Of a DNA stretch of 62,188 bases, positions 18,460-28,300 are shown in pieces (the first letter of the stretch is position 1; each line of letters starts with the position of its first letter). Position numbers and translations under genes: made by a program. Location: contig JAPLRK010000059.1 of assembly GCA_026399195.1 (NCBI GenBank), positions 1 through 62,188 of the forward strand. Direction: 5' to 3'. Source of the stretch: Legionellales bacterium (lineage in GTDB: Bacteria > Pseudomonadota > Gammaproteobacteria > Legionellales > Legionellaceae). The notes beneath the pieces are model-generated. The model was given only the letters and a program-made list of their open reading frames with translations, was not told the DNA's origin and ran no database searches.

Positions 18460-18922
18460 TGGCCAAGACCACCAACAATTTCACAAGCCCTGGGGCATTT
18501 GCACCTTGAATGGTCATTTGCTTGATAGTGACCGCGTAGGTTTCAGAAAGCTTGTGCAACCAAAGCAAAAACTCGTTATAAGGCACCTTGTCGAAACTCA
18601 ACTGAATATCGTGCGATCCGGTTTGCTGTAGTTGATACGCATAAGATTTAAAAGAAGTGGCGTTCAACTGGATAGCAAGAATGGTCAGCAACTGACTGCT
18701 TGATACCGTTTTCACGACCTTTTTTGGTTGAAATTGTAAGCGTGCCTTTTGCATCCAGATCAACGTTTCTTGTTTAATCAAAAGCTGCTGCTGTTGATAA
18801 GCCACCGCACGAGTTAATGGGGCATAGATCCATAAATAAAACACATAAAGTACGGTGATCACCACCCCTATGCCCAAGGCCCATCGCTCTCGCTCGTTTA
18901 ATTGATCCCAATAGGTTTTCAC
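18449..18922 (-). CDS. gspM: Type II secretion protein GspM
   Basis: GspM is an inner-membrane platform protein that partners GspL. The N-terminus MKTYWDQLNERERWALGIGV and a single membrane segment (about 17-34) are typical; the periplasmic part ends with a ferredoxin-like domain (YAYQLQQTGSHDIQLSFDKV, FLLWLHKLSE). 157 aa. It overlaps the gspL stop by 4 bases, so the two are co-translated in an mltB-gspL-gspM run. No other gsp genes are in the window. Confidence 0.88.
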   Translation of the reverse strand: MKTYWDQLNERERWALGIGVVITVLYVFYLWIYAPLTRAVAYQQQQLLIKQETLIWMQKARLQFQPKKVVKTVSSSQLLTILAIQLNATSFKSYAYQLQQTGSHDIQLSFDKVPYNEFLLWLHKLSETYAVTIKQMTIQGANAPGLVKLLVVLATTH

Positions 18923-20024
18923 AAGCTTAACTCCAACGTTGCAATCACTTGATTTTTCTGTGATGAGGCCTGAGATTGAGACACAGTAACCGAGGCCTGT
19001 TCTAGTCGTTTTTGTAACTTTTCCAAGGCCGAAAAATCTTTGCTGAGAAGGGTGACCGACATTTTTTGATTTTGAAAACGCATTTGTTCTATTTTAAAGG
19101 GGATCTTCAAATAAGCACTTCCCAAGTGATCGAGCAAAGTCCACAGAACTAATGATCCCGATGGATTCCCCTTCATCAATTGCTCGATACGAAACCTAGG
19201 GCTTAGAATCCGCGTGGCTTTAGGAAAAAACTCACGATAAATCTGAGCTATTTTTTGATCATACGTTGCCGTCTCTGCCTTCAACGCTTTGACATAAAAC
19301 CCCTTCAAAAAAAGATCACTTACAACCCACACACACATCAAAATGAGCAATGCTTTATACCAATTTTGACACGTCTTTTGACGCGTATCATGCTGCAGTA
19401 GTCCCTGGCAAAGATTCATAGGATGTGTGACCAATAATCGTTGGGCCATCCATACGAAGAACGAGTGGTCGATTGAGGTGACATGTGATGGCTTCAATGA
19501 AGACAGACTGTCCGGAAACACCATGGTGGGGCGCGACGCTGTTTGCTGTTGGCTTAAATAAAAGGTTGCAAGCTCCCCACTCAAAGCCCCTTTTAGCGAG
19601 TCGTCATACACCAAAAGATCCGTCTCGGTCACACATGTTTCATGTTCATGCAATGAAAACCAATCCAACGTGATGAGGTCAAAATGCAGATGCAGGGTAT
19701 TAAAACGCCTTATCCATGATTCTAGTGGTGTTGTTTATCGAAGGCAAAATGCAGGGTTTCAACCGGTTGTGCGAGCTGTTCTTCTAAAGCATAAGGAATA
19801 ACGGCTCTTGCCTTACGCTCACCAAGCCAAGGTAACTCCAAAACATGCAACCCCGCGTGTGATGTTGAGAGAACCATCATGGTCCGGGCATTGACTTGCA
19901 AAGCATGCAGCTCACTGACAGAACGCTCGGATAAGGGCGCATCTACTTGACCGTTAGCGTCCAACCGCAGGCTAAGCCATTGCTCATCATCGAGCTGTTT
20001 CGGAAAAATAAAACATGTCGTCAC
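18919..20024 (-). pseudogene. gspL: GspL split by deletion and frameshift
   Basis: GspL links the GspE ATPase to the platform. The first frame (20024-19722, GTG start overlapping the mltB stop) is the cytoplasmic actin-like domain up to VETLHFAFDKQHH, then stops. The second frame picks up with TPLESWIRRFNTLHLHFDLI (about 19727 downward) and runs on through LDWFSLHEHE, the rest of the cytoplasmic domain, one membrane segment (ALLILMCVWVVSDLFLKGF) and the periplasmic ferredoxin-like domain. By comparison with GspL proteins roughly 10-20 residues around the join are missing and the frame differs. The reading frame downstream is otherwise clean. Type II secretion would fail unless this is a sequence error or the halves work separately, which is unlikely. 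Confidence 0.85.
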
Positions 20025-21019
20025 ATCAATATCCTGCTTTTTTGACGGGTTAAACGTTGTGAGAACAAATACACAACCAAGGCATATTGCGGGCTAGTAT
20101 TATAACGAGTGATCACATAAAAATTGGGATAGGCCAGCCAATATTCTTGGCCCTTTCGCGTCTCAAGTTCTATCAAGCCTACTTTTTTGGGGGGATGTAC
20201 GGGTAGAGAAACGGGGCTCACGCCTGCAGAAAGTAACGACTGAAGCGTATAATTTGGTGTTTTGCTGTTGGTGACTAATTTTTTAATCTGCCCACCCCGA
20301 ACATTTGCGGGTTGTGCCACATTCATGCCCATGGTCCAACCATGTCGATGAAAGTAATTGGCCACACTGCCTATCACATCTCTATCATCGTTCATCAGAT
20401 CTCGCTTGCCATGCCCTGCATAATCTAAGGCAAAAAATCGATAACTGCTCGGCATAAATTGTGGTTTACCCATGGCTCCGGCATAAGATCCTAGATAGAG
20501 ATCAGCACGCACCCCTTGTTCTCGACAAAGCAATAAATATTCCCCCAGTTCTTTGGTGAAATAAGGCGATCGCTTTGGATAGTAAAACGCGAGGGTGGTC
20601 AGCGCATCCAACACGCGATAAGTCCCTTGATGCTTGCCATATAACGTTTCAACGCCAATGATGGCCACAATGATGCTTGCGGGCACACCAAACTCATGTT
20701 CTGCCCTTTCAAGCGTCTTTTGATTCTCACGCCAAAACTGAAGACCCGCGTCAACGCGAGCTTGCGTCAAAAAAAGGTCTTTATAAACATCCCATGTTTT
20801 TTTCTCAAACGGTTTATCCATGGATTCGATGATTTGGGGTTGGTAAACAGCTTCGCGCATGATCGTTTCCAATTGTCTTTTATCGAAGTGATGACGTTGT
20901 ACCATTTGGTGAATGAACTGTTGAACCGCTGGACGATGGACAAGTGCCACATCTGCCGTAGACCATGGTGCATAAACAAACAGAAACAGAGAAACAAAGA
21001 GAGTAGCAAATTGACGCAT
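20021..21019 (-). CDS. mltB: Lytic murein transglycosylase B
   Basis: MltB cleaves peptidoglycan glycan strands to 1,6-anhydro ends. A signal peptide (about 1-22, ending APWSTA) is followed by the SLT-B domain with the catalytic Glu in IIGVETLYGKHQGTYRVLDAL, then GSYAGAMGKPQFMPSSYR and NDDRDVIGSVANYFHRHGW. There is no lipobox, so it is a soluble periplasmic form. 332 aa. The GTG start of gspL overlaps its stop by 4 bases. Confidence 0.93.
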   Translation of the reverse strand: MRQFATLFVSLFLFVYAPWSTADVALVHRPAVQQFIHQMVQRHHFDKRQLETIMREAVYQPQIIESMDKPFEKKTWDVYKDLFLTQARVDAGLQFWRENQKTLERAEHEFGVPASIIVAIIGVETLYGKHQGTYRVLDALTTLAFYYPKRSPYFTKELGEYLLLCREQGVRADLYLGSYAGAMGKPQFMPSSYRFFALDYAGHGKRDLMNDDRDVIGSVANYFHRHGWTMGMNVAQPANVRGGQIKKLVTNSKTPNYTLQSLLSAGVSPVSLPVHPPKKVGLIELETRKGQEYWLAYPNFYVITRYNTSPQYALVVYLFSQRLTRQKSRILM

Positions 21020-21101
21020 AAATCATCCTTCAAACACAAAGGGTCCAATCGATTTTTGATCATCTCTTTATTTTTATCATTTTGCAATCACACTGGAGTC
21101 T

Positions 21102-21141
21102 GGGCAGAAAGACATGAAAAGGGCCTCACGTCTTTCTGTCC
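21102..21141. other. 12-bp stem-loop in the mltB-lepA gap
   Basis: GGGCAGAAAGAC (21102-21113) pairs with GTCTTTCTGTCC (21130-21141), with one G-T pair and a 16-base loop. No T tract. It lies in the 378-base gap 21020-21397, which otherwise holds only the stem at 21270-21303 and no convincing gene. Confidence 0.6.
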
Positions 21142-21269
21142 AAGAAATTTGAGATTTATCCATTTCGGTTTGATCATTACCAGCACTAAGTGATTATATT
21201 TTTATAAGATGAATTGACTGTATCAACCCATTGAAGTCCAAAAACACATCAGATCTAAAATTATTTAAA

Positions 21270-21303
21270 CAGAATTGCATGCGTCTTTTTGCATGCAATT
21301 CTG
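21270..21303. other. Perfect 13-bp stem-loop before lepA
   Basis: CAGAATTGCATGC (21270-21282) and GCATGCAATTCTG (21291-21303) are exact reverse complements around an 8-base loop GTCTTTTT. It would lie in the lepA leader RNA about 95 bases before the start codon. It may be an operator or a leader hairpin. Confidence 0.7.
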
Positions 21304-21397
21304 TCCAGAGTCCAAAATCACAGGTGATTCGACAAATCGCTTTCTGGATGAAGCGAAATACGCTAAACTACGGCAATTTACAACATGGCCATTTGAG

Positions 21398-23203
21398 TTG
21401 AGCAATTTATCTCACATCCGAAATTTTTCCATTATTGCGCATATTGACCATGGCAAATCCACTTTGGCTGATCGCTTTATTCAGCGTTGTGGGGGCTTGT
21501 CTGATCGAGAAATGAGTGCTCAAGTGCTTGACTCGATGGATATCGAGCGTGAGCGCGGCATCACTATCAAGGCACAGAGTGTCTCGCTTCATTACACAAG
21601 TCGTGCAGGGATTACCTACTTACTCAATTTCATCGATACGCCAGGGCATGTGGATTTCAGCTATGAAGTCTCGCGCTCATTGGCCGCCTGTGAGGGTGCC
21701 ATTTTGGTGGTTGATTGCGCGCAAGGGGTTGAAGCACAAACCGTTGCCGTTTGCTACACGGCCATTGATCAATCCTTAGAAGTCGTCCCCGTCTTAAATA
21801 AAATCGACTTACCTCAGGCCGAACCCGAACGCGTGATGACGGAGATTGAGGATATCATTGGGTTGAATGCACACAATGCCATTCTTGTCAGTGCCAAGAG
21901 TGGGCTGGGTGTTGAAGATGTCCTCGAAGCCCTGGTAGAGCGTATTCCCCCACCCAGAGGTGAACTTGATGCCCCACTCCAAGCCTTGATCATCGACTCC
22001 TGGTTTGACAGCTATTTAGGGGTTGTTTCTTTGGTTCGGATTATGAATGGCAGCATTCGCAAAGGGGATAAAATGCGAGTGATGTCGACAGGTCGCGCTT
22101 ATGAAGTGGGTCAAGTAGGCATTTTTACGCCCAAACGAACCCCCTCTGATAAATTACAAGCCGGTGAAGTCGGTTATGTGGTCTCTGGCATCAAAGAAAT
22201 TCAGGGCGCCCCGGTGGGTGATACTTTAACGCTTGAAAAAAACCAAGCGCTGACGGCTTTGCCAGGCTTTAAACGGGTCAAGCCCCAAGTCTATGCAGGC
22301 CTATTCCCCATCAGTTCTGATGATTTTGAAGCGTTTCGAGAAGCTCTTGCCAAATTAAGCTTAAACGATGCCTCTCTCTTTTATGAACCCGAATCCTCTG
22401 AAGCGTTAGGCTTTGGGTTTCGATGTGGTTTTCTTGGCATGTTGCACATGGAAATTGTTCAAGAGCGTTTGGAGCGTGAGTATCAACTCGAGCTCATTTC
22501 CACAGCGCCCACGGTGATTTATCAGGTCATCACCACCAAAGGCGAGACCCAGACCATCGATAACCCCTCACGACTACCACCGCCTCAACACATCAAACAA
22601 ATGCTAGAACCCATCGTACGCGCCAATATCCTCGTGCCTCAAATCTACCTTGGGCCCATGATCACGTTGTGTGTGGAGCGGCGTGGGGTGCAAGTGAACT
22701 TGACCTACAGTGGTCGTCAAGTCTCCATGACTTATGATTTACCCATGAATGAAGTCGTATCCGATTTTTTTGACCGATTAAAATCATTAAGCCGAGGCTA
22801 TGCTTCACTCGATTATAATTTTTTACGATTTGAAGAAGCCGATTTGGTCAAAATGGATATTCTTATCAACAGTGAACGAGTGGACGCCCTATCCGTCATT
22901 GTGCATCGAACAGCGGCCAATAACCGCGGTAAAGCCATCGTCGACAAAATGCGAGAATTGATCCCACGACAAATGTTTGATGTGGCCATTCAGGCAGCTC
23001 TTGGTGCTCACATCATCGCAAGGCAAACAGTCAAGGCCTTACGTAAGAATGTCATTGCCAAATGCTATGGGGGTGACGTCTCTCGTAAACGTAAATTATT
23101 AGAAAAACAAAAAGCTGGAAAAAAGCGCATGAAGCAGGTAGGCCATGTTGAGATCCCTCAAGAGGCCTTTATGGCTGTTTTTCAGACCGATAAGAAAAAA
23201 TAA
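21398..23203 (+). CDS. lepA: Elongation factor 4 (LepA)
   Basis: EF4 is a ribosomal GTPase that back-translocates or aids biogenesis. TTG 21398 ([20 protein letters not shown]) matches the family N-terminus and gives 601 aa (E. coli 599); the 41 codons upstream are not conserved and run through a hairpin. P-loop [24 protein letters not shown], and the C-terminal domain specific to LepA ([20 protein letters not shown]) are present. It is followed by lepB, 9 bases on. Confidence 0.94.
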   Translation: MSNLSHIRNFSIIAHIDHGKSTLADRFIQRCGGLSDREMSAQVLDSMDIERERGITIKAQSVSLHYTSRAGITYLLNFIDTPGHVDFSYEVSRSLAACEGAILVVDCAQGVEAQTVAVCYTAIDQSLEVVPVLNKIDLPQAEPERVMTEIEDIIGLNAHNAILVSAKSGLGVEDVLEALVERIPPPRGELDAPLQALIIDSWFDSYLGVVSLVRIMNGSIRKGDKMRVMSTGRAYEVGQVGIFTPKRTPSDKLQAGEVGYVVSGIKEIQGAPVGDTLTLEKNQALTALPGFKRVKPQVYAGLFPISSDDFEAFREALAKLSLNDASLFYEPESSEALGFGFRCGFLGMLHMEIVQERLEREYQLELISTAPTVIYQVITTKGETQTIDNPSRLPPPQHIKQMLEPIVRANILVPQIYLGPMITLCVERRGVQVNLTYSGRQVSMTYDLPMNEVVSDFFDRLKSLSRGYASLDYNFLRFEEADLVKMDILINSERVDALSVIVHRTAANNRGKAIVDKMRELIPRQMFDVAIQAALGAHIIARQTVKALRKNVIAKCYGGDVSRKRKLLEKQKAGKKRMKQVGHVEIPQEAFMAVFQTDKKK

Positions 23204-23212
23204 GGATTGCGC

Positions 23213-23968
23213 ATGAATTTTGCATTTTGGTTGGTGGTTTTGTCGTTTGTGAGTGGGGTTATTTATCTGTTGGATATCCTTTTTTGGGCTAAAAAACGGA
23301 GTCCTTCACAAAAACCAGGGCGCATCATTGAGTATTCCAGATCTTTTTTCCCTGTGTTTTTTATTGTCTTGTTGCTTCGCTCGTTCCTCATGGAGCCTTT
23401 CCGCATCCCTTCCGGTTCTTTGGAGCCAACCCTTTTGGTCGGAGATTTTTTAGCGGTCAATAAATTTTCTTATGGCATACGTCTCCCCGTTTGGGAAAAG
23501 AAAATCATGTCCATTGCCCACCCAAAAACCGGCGAAATTGCGGTGTTTCGCTGGCCTCCTGACCCTTCTTTCGATTATATCAAACGTGTCATTGGAGTCC
23601 CTGGAGATGTCATTTCCTATCACAACAAAGTCCTCACCATCAATGGCCATGTCATGAAGCAAACCTTTGTTGAATATACCACTGATGAGAGTTCAGGAAG
23701 GGCCGTCGCTAAATATAATGAAAATTTAAGTGGGGTTCTGCACGATATTTTTGTGCGTACCGATATACCAGCGGTTGACTTCAAGGTAACGGTGCCTAAA
23801 AACAGTTATTTTATGATGGGTGATAATCGAGATGACAGTGCGGACAGCCGGTTTTGGGGATTTGTCTCCGATTCCTTTTTACGTGGCAAGGCATTTATCG
23901 TCTGGATGAGTTGGAACGGCAAAACCGACATGATCCGCTGGTCAAGAATTGGACGTTTTATCCATTGA
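23213..23968 (+). CDS. lepB: Signal peptidase I
   Basis: LepB removes signal peptides at the periplasmic face of the inner membrane. Two N-terminal membrane segments (about 3-26 and 45-60) precede the catalytic Ser in FRIPSGSLEPTLL (about residue 69) and Lys in YIKRVIGVPGD; GDNRDDSADSRFWGFV is box E. Leu replaces the common Met after the Ser, which is tolerated. ATG 23213 with AAGGA upstream is preferred over TTG 23207. 251 aa. Confidence 0.95.
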   Translation: MNFAFWLVVLSFVSGVIYLLDILFWAKKRSPSQKPGRIIEYSRSFFPVFFIVLLLRSFLMEPFRIPSGSLEPTLLVGDFLAVNKFSYGIRLPVWEKKIMSIAHPKTGEIAVFRWPPDPSFDYIKRVIGVPGDVISYHNKVLTINGHVMKQTFVEYTTDESSGRAVAKYNENLSGVLHDIFVRTDIPAVDFKVTVPKNSYFMMGDNRDDSADSRFWGFVSDSFLRGKAFIVWMSWNGKTDMIRWSRIGRFIH

Positions 23969-23979
23969 GGAGATCAACC

Positions 23980-24372
23980 ATGGGTAGAAAAAAAACAGAA
24001 GGGATGACGTTCATTGGCATGCTACTCACCATGGCCATTGTGATCATGGCAGCTATTGTGGTGATGAGGGCTACCCCGCTCTATCTTCAGTATTATGAGA
24101 TCGTCAGTTCTATCAAATCACTCAACAGCCTACCTGCCACGGATTTTTCTCAAGATCCAGCGGCGAATGCCACCCTATTTAAAAACAAATTAATAAACCA
24201 GCTTTATGTCAATAGCATTGATTACATCACCTACGATCAACTCATCATCGTGCCGGACGGCGAAAATCGTTTCAAAATATCCATCACCTATCAAGTCACC
24301 AGGCCATTGTTCGGCAATGTGAGACTGCTTTTTGACTTTTCGACATCCCAAGAGGTTAAAATCAGTGCATAA
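23980..24372 (+). CDS. DUF4845 membrane protein
   Basis: A 130-residue protein typical of the lepB-DUF4845-rnc operon of gammaproteobacteria. It has one N-terminal membrane segment (about 9-32, GMTFIGMLLTMAIVIMAAIV) with a pilin-like GMT/F start, followed by a short soluble domain ending ITYQVTRPLFGNVRLLFDF. ATG 23980 has GAGGAGATC before it. Its role is unknown. rnc starts inside its last codons. Confidence 0.85.
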   Translation: MGRKKTEGMTFIGMLLTMAIVIMAAIVVMRATPLYLQYYEIVSSIKSLNSLPATDFSQDPAANATLFKNKLINQLYVNSIDYITYDQLIIVPDGENRFKISITYQVTRPLFGNVRLLFDFSTSQEVKISA

Positions 24373-25039
24373 ACAAATTCATAGACTTTACCAACACTTA
24401 GGTTATGAATTTAAGGATCCTACTTATCTCAAACAGGCCCTTAGCCATTGCAGTGTCGGACCGAAAAATAATGAGCGCTTTGAGTTTTTAGGGGATGCCA
24501 TTTTGAGTTTTGTCATCGCTAACGCTTTGTTTCAAAAATTTCCAAAAAACACGGAGGGTGAACTGAGTCGCCTTCGAGCATTCCTGGTCAAAGGTGACAT
24601 GCTAGCGACGATTGCCGTTGACCTTGAATTGGGCAATTACCTTTATTTAGGACAGGGCGAATTAAAGAGTGGAGGGTTTAGAAGGGCCTCCATTCTCGCT
24701 GATGCCTTAGAAGCCATTTTTGCAGCAGTATTTCTAGATGGTGGCATCACCGCGAGTCAACAAGTCATTCTGCACGTGTATCAAACACGCCTCAGCGATC
24801 CCCAATTGACCCTCAATTTAAAAGATGCGAAAACGCAACTTCAAGAAGTGCTTCAAGCTAAAAAATGTCCTCTACCGACCTATACTCTGACCAAAATCGA
24901 AGGGGATGAGCACGATCAACGATTTCATATTGTCTGCGAAGTAGCCAGTTTAAACTTATCTACAGAAGGGATCGGCGAAGTTCGCCGAAAAGCAGAACAA
25001 GAAGCGGCAAAATTATTGTTGAAGCAACTGAAATATTAA
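24365..25039 (+). CDS. rnc: Ribonuclease III
   Basis: RNase III cuts double-stranded RNA, including rRNA precursors. The GTG at 24365 overlaps the preceding gene and opens HKQIHRLYQHLGYEF. The catalytic motif ERFEFLGDAILSF and the second acidic site DALEAIFAAVFLDGG are intact; the C-terminal dsRNA-binding domain has DAKTQLQEVLQAKKCPLPTY and RKAEQEAAKLLL. 224 aa. era and recO, which usually follow, are replaced by convergent DUF1840. Confidence 0.95.
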   Translation: MHKQIHRLYQHLGYEFKDPTYLKQALSHCSVGPKNNERFEFLGDAILSFVIANALFQKFPKNTEGELSRLRAFLVKGDMLATIAVDLELGNYLYLGQGELKSGGFRRASILADALEAIFAAVFLDGGITASQQVILHVYQTRLSDPQLTLNLKDAKTQLQEVLQAKKCPLPTYTLTKIEGDEHDQRFHIVCEVASLNLSTEGIGEVRRKAEQEAAKLLLKQLKY

Positions 25040-25350
25040 ATCCCCTCATGCCACATCACATCGCAGGCCTTATCGGAAGCGTGTTGTAATAAAGCCATCA
25101 AAGGCACCGCTCGTTGGTGAATACTCACCTCATCGTCGTCTTCATCAGTGAGTTTAGGGATCAACAAACTTGACTTTTTCTTTTCAAGTACAAGTGCTTC
25201 TGTCAATAAGATCAATGCAGCAGGCACTTGTTTGGCCAGTATCGCACTGGGTATGACCTCACTTTGCCCCATCATTTTGAGCAGCGTCAATGCATCCTTT
25301 CCAAACAAGGTGATGTCACCAGATGCTTTACTTGTGAATGTAACCAACAT
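25036..25350 (-). CDS. DUF1840 family protein
   Basis: A 104-residue protein of the small DUF1840 family (MLVTFTSKASGDITLFGKDA start, VPLMALLQHASDKACDVMWH end). Between them a linker with DEDDDE replaces the usual alanine-rich stretch. The role is unknown. It lies 9 bases after the giant gene in the same direction and its 3' end overlaps rnc by 4 bases. Confidence 0.8.
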   Translation of the reverse strand: MLVTFTSKASGDITLFGKDALTLLKMMGQSEVIPSAILAKQVPAALILLTEALVLEKKKSSLLIPKLTDEDDDEVSIHQRAVPLMALLQHASDKACDVMWHEGI

Positions 25351-25359
25351 ATTGATCTC

Positions 25360-28300
25360 CTATTTGGCTTGATCCGGCTCAGGTTTTTTATCTGGCGTTG
25401 GGGGTGAAGGTTTGGGGGTTGGCGAATAAAAGCCATATTTTTTTGCAAGGCCACCGCCTACCACCACCGCCCCAACAACAGCCAAACCCACGCCCCCGTA
25501 CAAGGTGCTGAGAATAAAAAGACCAACAAGCAAAGCTACCGTAGATACAACCGCCAAACTCACCAGGCATTTAAATGCAAAGGAATAACTTACCGCTGGC
25601 TGTACAAAATCTGGTTCTTTCAAGATCTTCTTTTTCTTAGCTAAAATCTCATCCGGTAATCCAGGGCTAACCGTTGTAGGATCAAGAATAGCATGACCGG
25701 GAACATCTACCAAAGCGTCAACAGGTTTATTTGGATCATGAAAGAATCCAACCTTTCCAACTTTGCTCGGATCGACCCTAGTTGGAGTAGGGTCGGTGAT
25801 TGCCGTTGGGGTGGGCGGCAAAATGATGCTTTCATCTACTCCTGGGGATAGGGGTGCCGGTCCAGGACGCGGTGCCGGCCCAGGACGCGGTGCCGGTGCA
25901 GGACGCGGTGCCGGTGCAGGACGCGGTGCCGGTGCAGGCGACGGTGGCGGTGTGATCAGATGTTCTACATCCAACAAAACCACCTTTGAACCGCCCTTTC
26001 TAAGCGTTTTCAGAAAACCTAAAAATCCTTCACGTCTATCCTCTCTAAAGCTCTGATGTAAAGCTTCAACCAGCGCCTTATCGGTATAAAATTGATTTTC
26101 TGAAAGTAGGGCCTGAATCACCTCATCCGTAGGTTCACCCATCACCGTCAGAATCTCTCTCATCACCGTTTTTGAACTGGCAGAATGATGAATAATTTCT
26201 GGCAATACGGACCTCATCTCTACCCCCCCGCGAGTGACTAACCCTAAGAGATCCCTTTGAGTAAGGGGTACGTCTTCATTTGAAAGCATCTGACGATAAA
26301 GAGAGGCATTGCCAAAGGACATCAATTGATTAAGAAGTTGTTCGCGTCGATTAGGATCGGCAAAAAGTTGAGATCGTAGAAAATCAAACACAAGCGTTGG
26401 GCTTACTTTCAACGCTTCATGATGAATCAACGCTTGCCACACAGCTTCTGGTGCGTCTTGTAAAACCTTCAAGACCTCTTCCAACACCCCCTGATCTGCG
26501 GCAGGATGTTGAATTAAGGTCATCCATGCTTCGGAATCATCATAGGGTGAAGGAGGAGAGAGATGACCCACCAACGTTCGCAAATGATTGGATTTTAAGA
26601 TCGCTACCTGTTCACTGAGTAGCCAGTTGCCTATCCCATAGTGAATACTCTGACAAAATCGACTGATCAGCTCGTCATTTAGCTGCACCAAAGGTTGGCG
26701 GCATAACGCTCGCGCCAACTCTACGGTAGGCTCTCCCATCACCTTTATGATGTGATCTAGCACCTCTCTATTGGTCGTTTTATACTCAACAATCAACGGT
26801 AAGACTCTTTCTAAGTTGGGTGAGTCAAGCATTTTGATAAGATAGTTCGATTCAATGTTCAGCACAGGGCAGCCCAACAACTGATAATAAACAGAAGCAT
26901 CCCTTCTTTCTATCATCTTATTGAGGAGCTCTTCTCGATGTGTCTCATGGATATTTCCGGGCTCAATGCTTTCCAATAAACGAAGAAAGTATCTCTTTGG
27001 AATATAAGAAAAGACGGTACCCAAAGTCTCAGCATCAAGCTCCCACCACTTCTCCAAAAGAAACACCTCCCAAAAATCTGTCATCCCTTGTGAATTGCGA
27101 TAAAGCACTTTCATTGTTGCATCACGAAGAACTGAATGATTTGCTGCCGGATGTCGAAGGAATTCTTGTAAAATTTTCGAGTATTCAGCATCGCTCCTAG
27201 GATAGTCTGAGCTGTATTCGACCATGGTACAAAGATCTGCAGCCTCCCAATTCAACTCAGGAAACCCAAGGATCTTCCCATAAAAATCAAGATCACGCGT
27301 TCTGAGAAGCTTATCCCGAAGCCTTTTACACTTCGGATGAAAAGATCTAGAGGTCAATAGCGTTTTAAGATCTTCCTCTTTTAATTTGAGCAGCATGGCT
27401 TTGATGAGATCAACAGAGCACTCAGTCCAATTCCCTAAACTGATCTCTTTCCATAATAGCGACATGGGAAAACGATGATGATTCTCCAAAGCCACAGAGA
27501 TGACCTGATGCAACACAGCCTCGTTCGCCTTTGGGTGGTTTAACACGCGCTGTAAGAGGAAGCAGGGTGAACTTCTCATCAGATATATACTATCTAGCAT
27601 CACGCTCAAATGGTCCCTGGTGATATGCGGTTGTTTAAGAAGTTCTGTGTACACATCGATGGGATCTTTAGCGGCTCTTTGGATGACTTGGGTTATGATT
27701 CCTTCCGTGAGATTAGGCTTACTCAATAAGGCTCTCATCACCTTGGCGATCACCGGTGTCTCCATGCTCTGCAAAACCCGCTGCAGGACCTCATCTGTGG
27801 CATCCTCATGAAGGACCACATCAGGCAATAATTCTTGCATTTGAGGTGATGTTCTGAATGAGAGAAAATGCAGGAGTTGTTCAAACTTCAGCATTTTGCG
27901 CTTAGAAGACAGTAACTTTTGAAGCGTCGAATATTCGGAAGCACGATAAAGTGTCGCCAACATGATGTTCAAATTTTTAACAAACCCAGGGGATTCCGGC
28001 AAGCCATCGACTATCTTTTCTGGTAAGGACTTTAATAAATAAACAAGGCTTTCACAAGACAGATGAGCCCAATTTAACCGACTGACAAATGTCTCCCAAA
28101 GACCTACAGCTGAAACTGGATCTATGACCAAAAGACGAGAAACAATCTCGACAATAAGAACCTCTTTTGAATAATCACAGCCAAGGACCAATTCCAAAAG
28201 AGACACCACTGCCTCGCTCGAGGCTGGTAAATCTTTAGTAGCCTGCATGACCATGGTGAGATTTAGATCGTTAAGGAGTGATCGATGTGTTTTCAATACC

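Noticed and set aside
18919-19668. Second gspL frame as an independent short GspL
   Set aside because: It begins within the cytoplasmic domain, and homology continues upstream of its first Met in the same frame to about 19727.
20696-21193. 165-codon plus-strand frame opposite the mltB 5' end
   Set aside because: Most of it is antisense to the conserved mltB coding region and the protein has no recognisable features.
25853-25942. 18-bp repeats as a CRISPR or regulatory iteron array
   Set aside because: They are contiguous and encode a Pro/Ala/Arg hinge in frame within the giant gene.
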